This document shows, piece after piece, positions 62,647-64,000 of a DNA stretch of 64,000 bases. Source of the DNA: JAWPMT01 sp965242775 (GTDB taxonomy: Bacteria > Bacteroidota > Bacteroidia > Cytophagales > Cyclobacteriaceae). The stretch covers positions 186,001 to 250,000 of the forward strand of contig CBDETI010000034.1 in assembly GCA_965242775.1 (NCBI GenBank), given 5' to 3'. The position numbers and the translations under genes are program-made. How positions within the stretch are numbered: position 1 is the stretch's first letter; each line of letters opens with the position of its first letter. The notes below the pieces were generated by a model. The model did no database searches. It had not been told where the DNA came from and worked only from the letters and a program-made list of their open reading frames with translations.

Positions 62647-63459
62647 GTGATACATAAGCTAAAGCATAGGACTACATTCAAATTCTCAAGTTTCTGGGTA
62701 AAGACCTGGCTTGTTTTAGTAGTCGTCACCATCCTCGCAAACCACCTCACTCAACCTGAGTACTTTCCACTCAACGAATCCTATCGATTCCCCCTACTGC
62801 CGAGTACTGTTTCGATCTTGCTGGTAAGTTTGTTCCTGGTCATTGGCGAGTTGAACTTCCAGTACTTCAAAAGTAAATACTTCTCCGAGGCAATTAACAC
62901 AGGTATACTCTCGCGATTTTTTTTGAGCACTTTGGGCTATGACTCCATTGTGTACATTATACTATTTTACTCGATTAATGGAATTGAGGCCTACAATTTT
63001 TATGAACTACTAGTGGGTCTTTCCATCACGCTTTTGATCTGTTTTATTGGCACCGTACTCATCTACGCTAAAGCCATTTATAAGCTGCATCGATTTACCT
63101 CGATAGAAGGAAAACTTAAGGTATTATTCGGTGGTAAAATTACTTTGGTCAGCTACGAGGATATTGCATTTGCCTACAGTCAAAATAAAATTGCCTATAT
63201 CGTAAAATCCGATGGAACTTCGGTCGCGACGGATTTCACATTAAATGAGATAGAAGAAAAAATAAACGCACATAGCTTTTACCGGGCCAATAGGCAAACC
63301 ATACTGCATGCATCTTCTGTCGAGCAGGTGCAGCCAATAGAAAATGGCAAGCTATCTGTACTGCTGAAACCCGCCCTTTTCGACAAGAAAGCTACGCAAC
63401 TAACTATAAGCCGCTATAAAAAACAGGAGTTTTTGAATTGGTTTGAAAACAGATCCTAA
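62647..63459 (+). CDS. LytTR-domain regulator with membrane helices
   Basis: The protein has about 270 residues. Four membrane helices (about 15-150) are followed by a LytTR DNA-binding domain (LVSYEDIAFAYSQNKIAYIV, SFYRANRQTILHASSVEQV). The start is uncertain: GTG at 62647 gives a basic leader just before the first helix, whereas the ATG-less upstream frame and the ATG at 62386 lie in attC-like sequence. A CPBP gene follows 116 bases later and may be its target. Confidence 0.8.
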   Translation: MIHKLKHRTTFKFSSFWVKTWLVLVVVTILANHLTQPEYFPLNESYRFPLLPSTVSILLVSLFLVIGELNFQYFKSKYFSEAINTGILSRFFLSTLGYDSIVYIILFYSINGIEAYNFYELLVGLSITLLICFIGTVLIYAKAIYKLHRFTSIEGKLKVLFGGKITLVSYEDIAFAYSQNKIAYIVKSDGTSVATDFTLNEIEEKINAHSFYRANRQTILHASSVEQVQPIENGKLSVLLKPALFDKKATQLTISRYKKQEFLNWFENRS

Positions 63460-63575
63460 AAACAGATCGACCATTCGGTATTTTCTTCACTACCATTCAG
63501 TAAAAAACGTCGATGCTGGTTCCCTGCATAGGTTTTATCCATCGTTTCATTGCGAAGAATTAAACACTTGTAACG

Positions 63576-64000
63576 ATGAAAAAACACGCATTAAAATCAA
63601 TAGCAACCCCCGTTTTCGCACTTGCTCTATGCTGCATCCTCTATTTATCAGGTTACTTTCAGGTCGTATTTGCTGTTTCCATAATGCTCCTGGCCAGTTG
63701 GATTGAATATGGCAAAGACACCTTCAGCTCACTAGGATTTCAACGTAGCAATTTGAATGCATTGCGACTTCTGGTGATAGCGCCCATAGTTGCAGGGATG
63801 CTGTTTATACTTTGGTGGTTTGTGCTAATTCCTGGTGTCACTTACGTTACCGGACAACCAATGGACTTTTCGCTATTTGAACCGTACAAAGGCGACCTGG
63901 TAGCTGTCTTGACCTTATTACCCCTCGTTTGGCTATCAGCTGCATTTGGAGAAGAGATCCTTTTTAGAGGCTATTTAATGAGACAGTTTACCAAGTTTTT
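63576..64000 (+). CDS. CPBP-family intramembrane peptidase, truncated by the window end
   Basis: The first 141 codons are present. Hydrophobic helices at about 10-45, 62-80 and 110-128 precede FGEEILFRGYLMRQ, the EExxxR motif of CPBP peptidases. The later histidine motifs are beyond the window. It follows the membrane LytTR gene on the same strand; this pairing may be regulatory. Confidence 0.85.
   Translation, partial: MKKHALKSIATPVFALALCCILYLSGYFQVVFAVSIMLLASWIEYGKDTFSSLGFQRSNLNALRLLVIAPIVAGMLFILWWFVLIPGVTYVTGQPMDFSLFEPYKGDLVAVLTLLPLVWLSAAFGEEILFRGYLMRQFTKF

Noticed and set aside
63443..63706. Open frame of 87 codons overlapping the start of the CPBP gene
   Set aside because: The other frame (ATG at 63576) gives a proper CPBP membrane protein, so this one is a shadow.
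1..64000. tRNA or rRNA genes, transposase genes or phage structural genes
   Set aside because: None were recognised by eye on either strand; a covariance search for tRNAs was not possible here.

Overview
The window looks like a chromosome segment from a Bacteroidota bacterium, probably of the Cytophagales type. It is AT-rich and carries many lipoproteins and secreted proteins with short Bacteroidota-style signal peptides. It also has a LytS/LytR-type sensor pair, membrane-anchored AraC regulators, a DUF5916 protein, a DUF6090 protein, a tail-fibre/TMF-type protein and a Crp/Fnr regulator. No species can be named from this sequence.

The dominant structure is an integron-like cassette array. 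A tyrosine recombinase (3611-4486) lies at the left edge. Directly downstream, in the same orientation, come a perfect palindrome and an attI-like junction (4506-4540), then a long run of small units. Each unit has one to three genes followed by an imperfect inverted repeat shaped like an integron attC site: a 5' NTAAC box, a mismatched 4-6 nt spacer, a left-arm box, a variable interior, the complementary box, a spacer and a CGTTA box. About twenty sites between 5053 and 29316 are well preserved and fall into two main length groups (about 111-115 and 228-248 bp). Nearly every unit also has its own 8-13 nt complementarity between its first bases (from GTTA onward) and the bases around the NTAAC box of its own downstream site. 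This defines each unit's boundaries without using the genes. From about 29.3 kb on, sites become half-sites, chimeras or remnants, and they recur to 62.4 kb, as expected if older cassettes lie far from the integrase.

Layout. 1-2948: GC-richer flank with an NTF2-like protein end, polysaccharide deacetylase, esterase and serine hydrolase. 3100-3534 (minus): zinc-ribbon protein divergent from the integrase. 4535-29316: main array, whose cargo includes four proteins with HEPN-type motifs, a KptA-like RNA phosphotransferase, a KAP P-loop NTPase, an HNH nuclease, two membrane peptidases (CPBP, M48), a secreted Hint-plus-zinc-peptidase protein, lipoproteins and many unknowns. 29317-40050: second, more worn part with a serine hydrolase, a three-gene unit (Crp/Fnr, DUF4440, quinone reductase), NTF2-like protein, Abi-like fragment, threonine-aldolase-like enzyme, RsgA, XRE regulator and others. 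40118-64000: mixed-strand genes (GlxA-type regulator, MBL hydrolase, alpha/beta hydrolases, DUF5916, LytTR two-component pair, MerB-like, DinB, AraC/serine-hydrolase pairs, CPBP) with attC remnants between them.

Seven genes are split by apparent single-base frameshifts (DUF6090, M48, CPCC, serine hydrolase, esterase, DUF6624-like, MerB-like). Either the array is decaying or the assembly has indel errors; raw reads would decide. The main candidate for novelty is the recombinase/array pair: the enzyme has all six catalytic residues and an IntI-like SPLD tail, but it appears to lack the extra segment typical of IntI and lies in the same direction as its cassettes.
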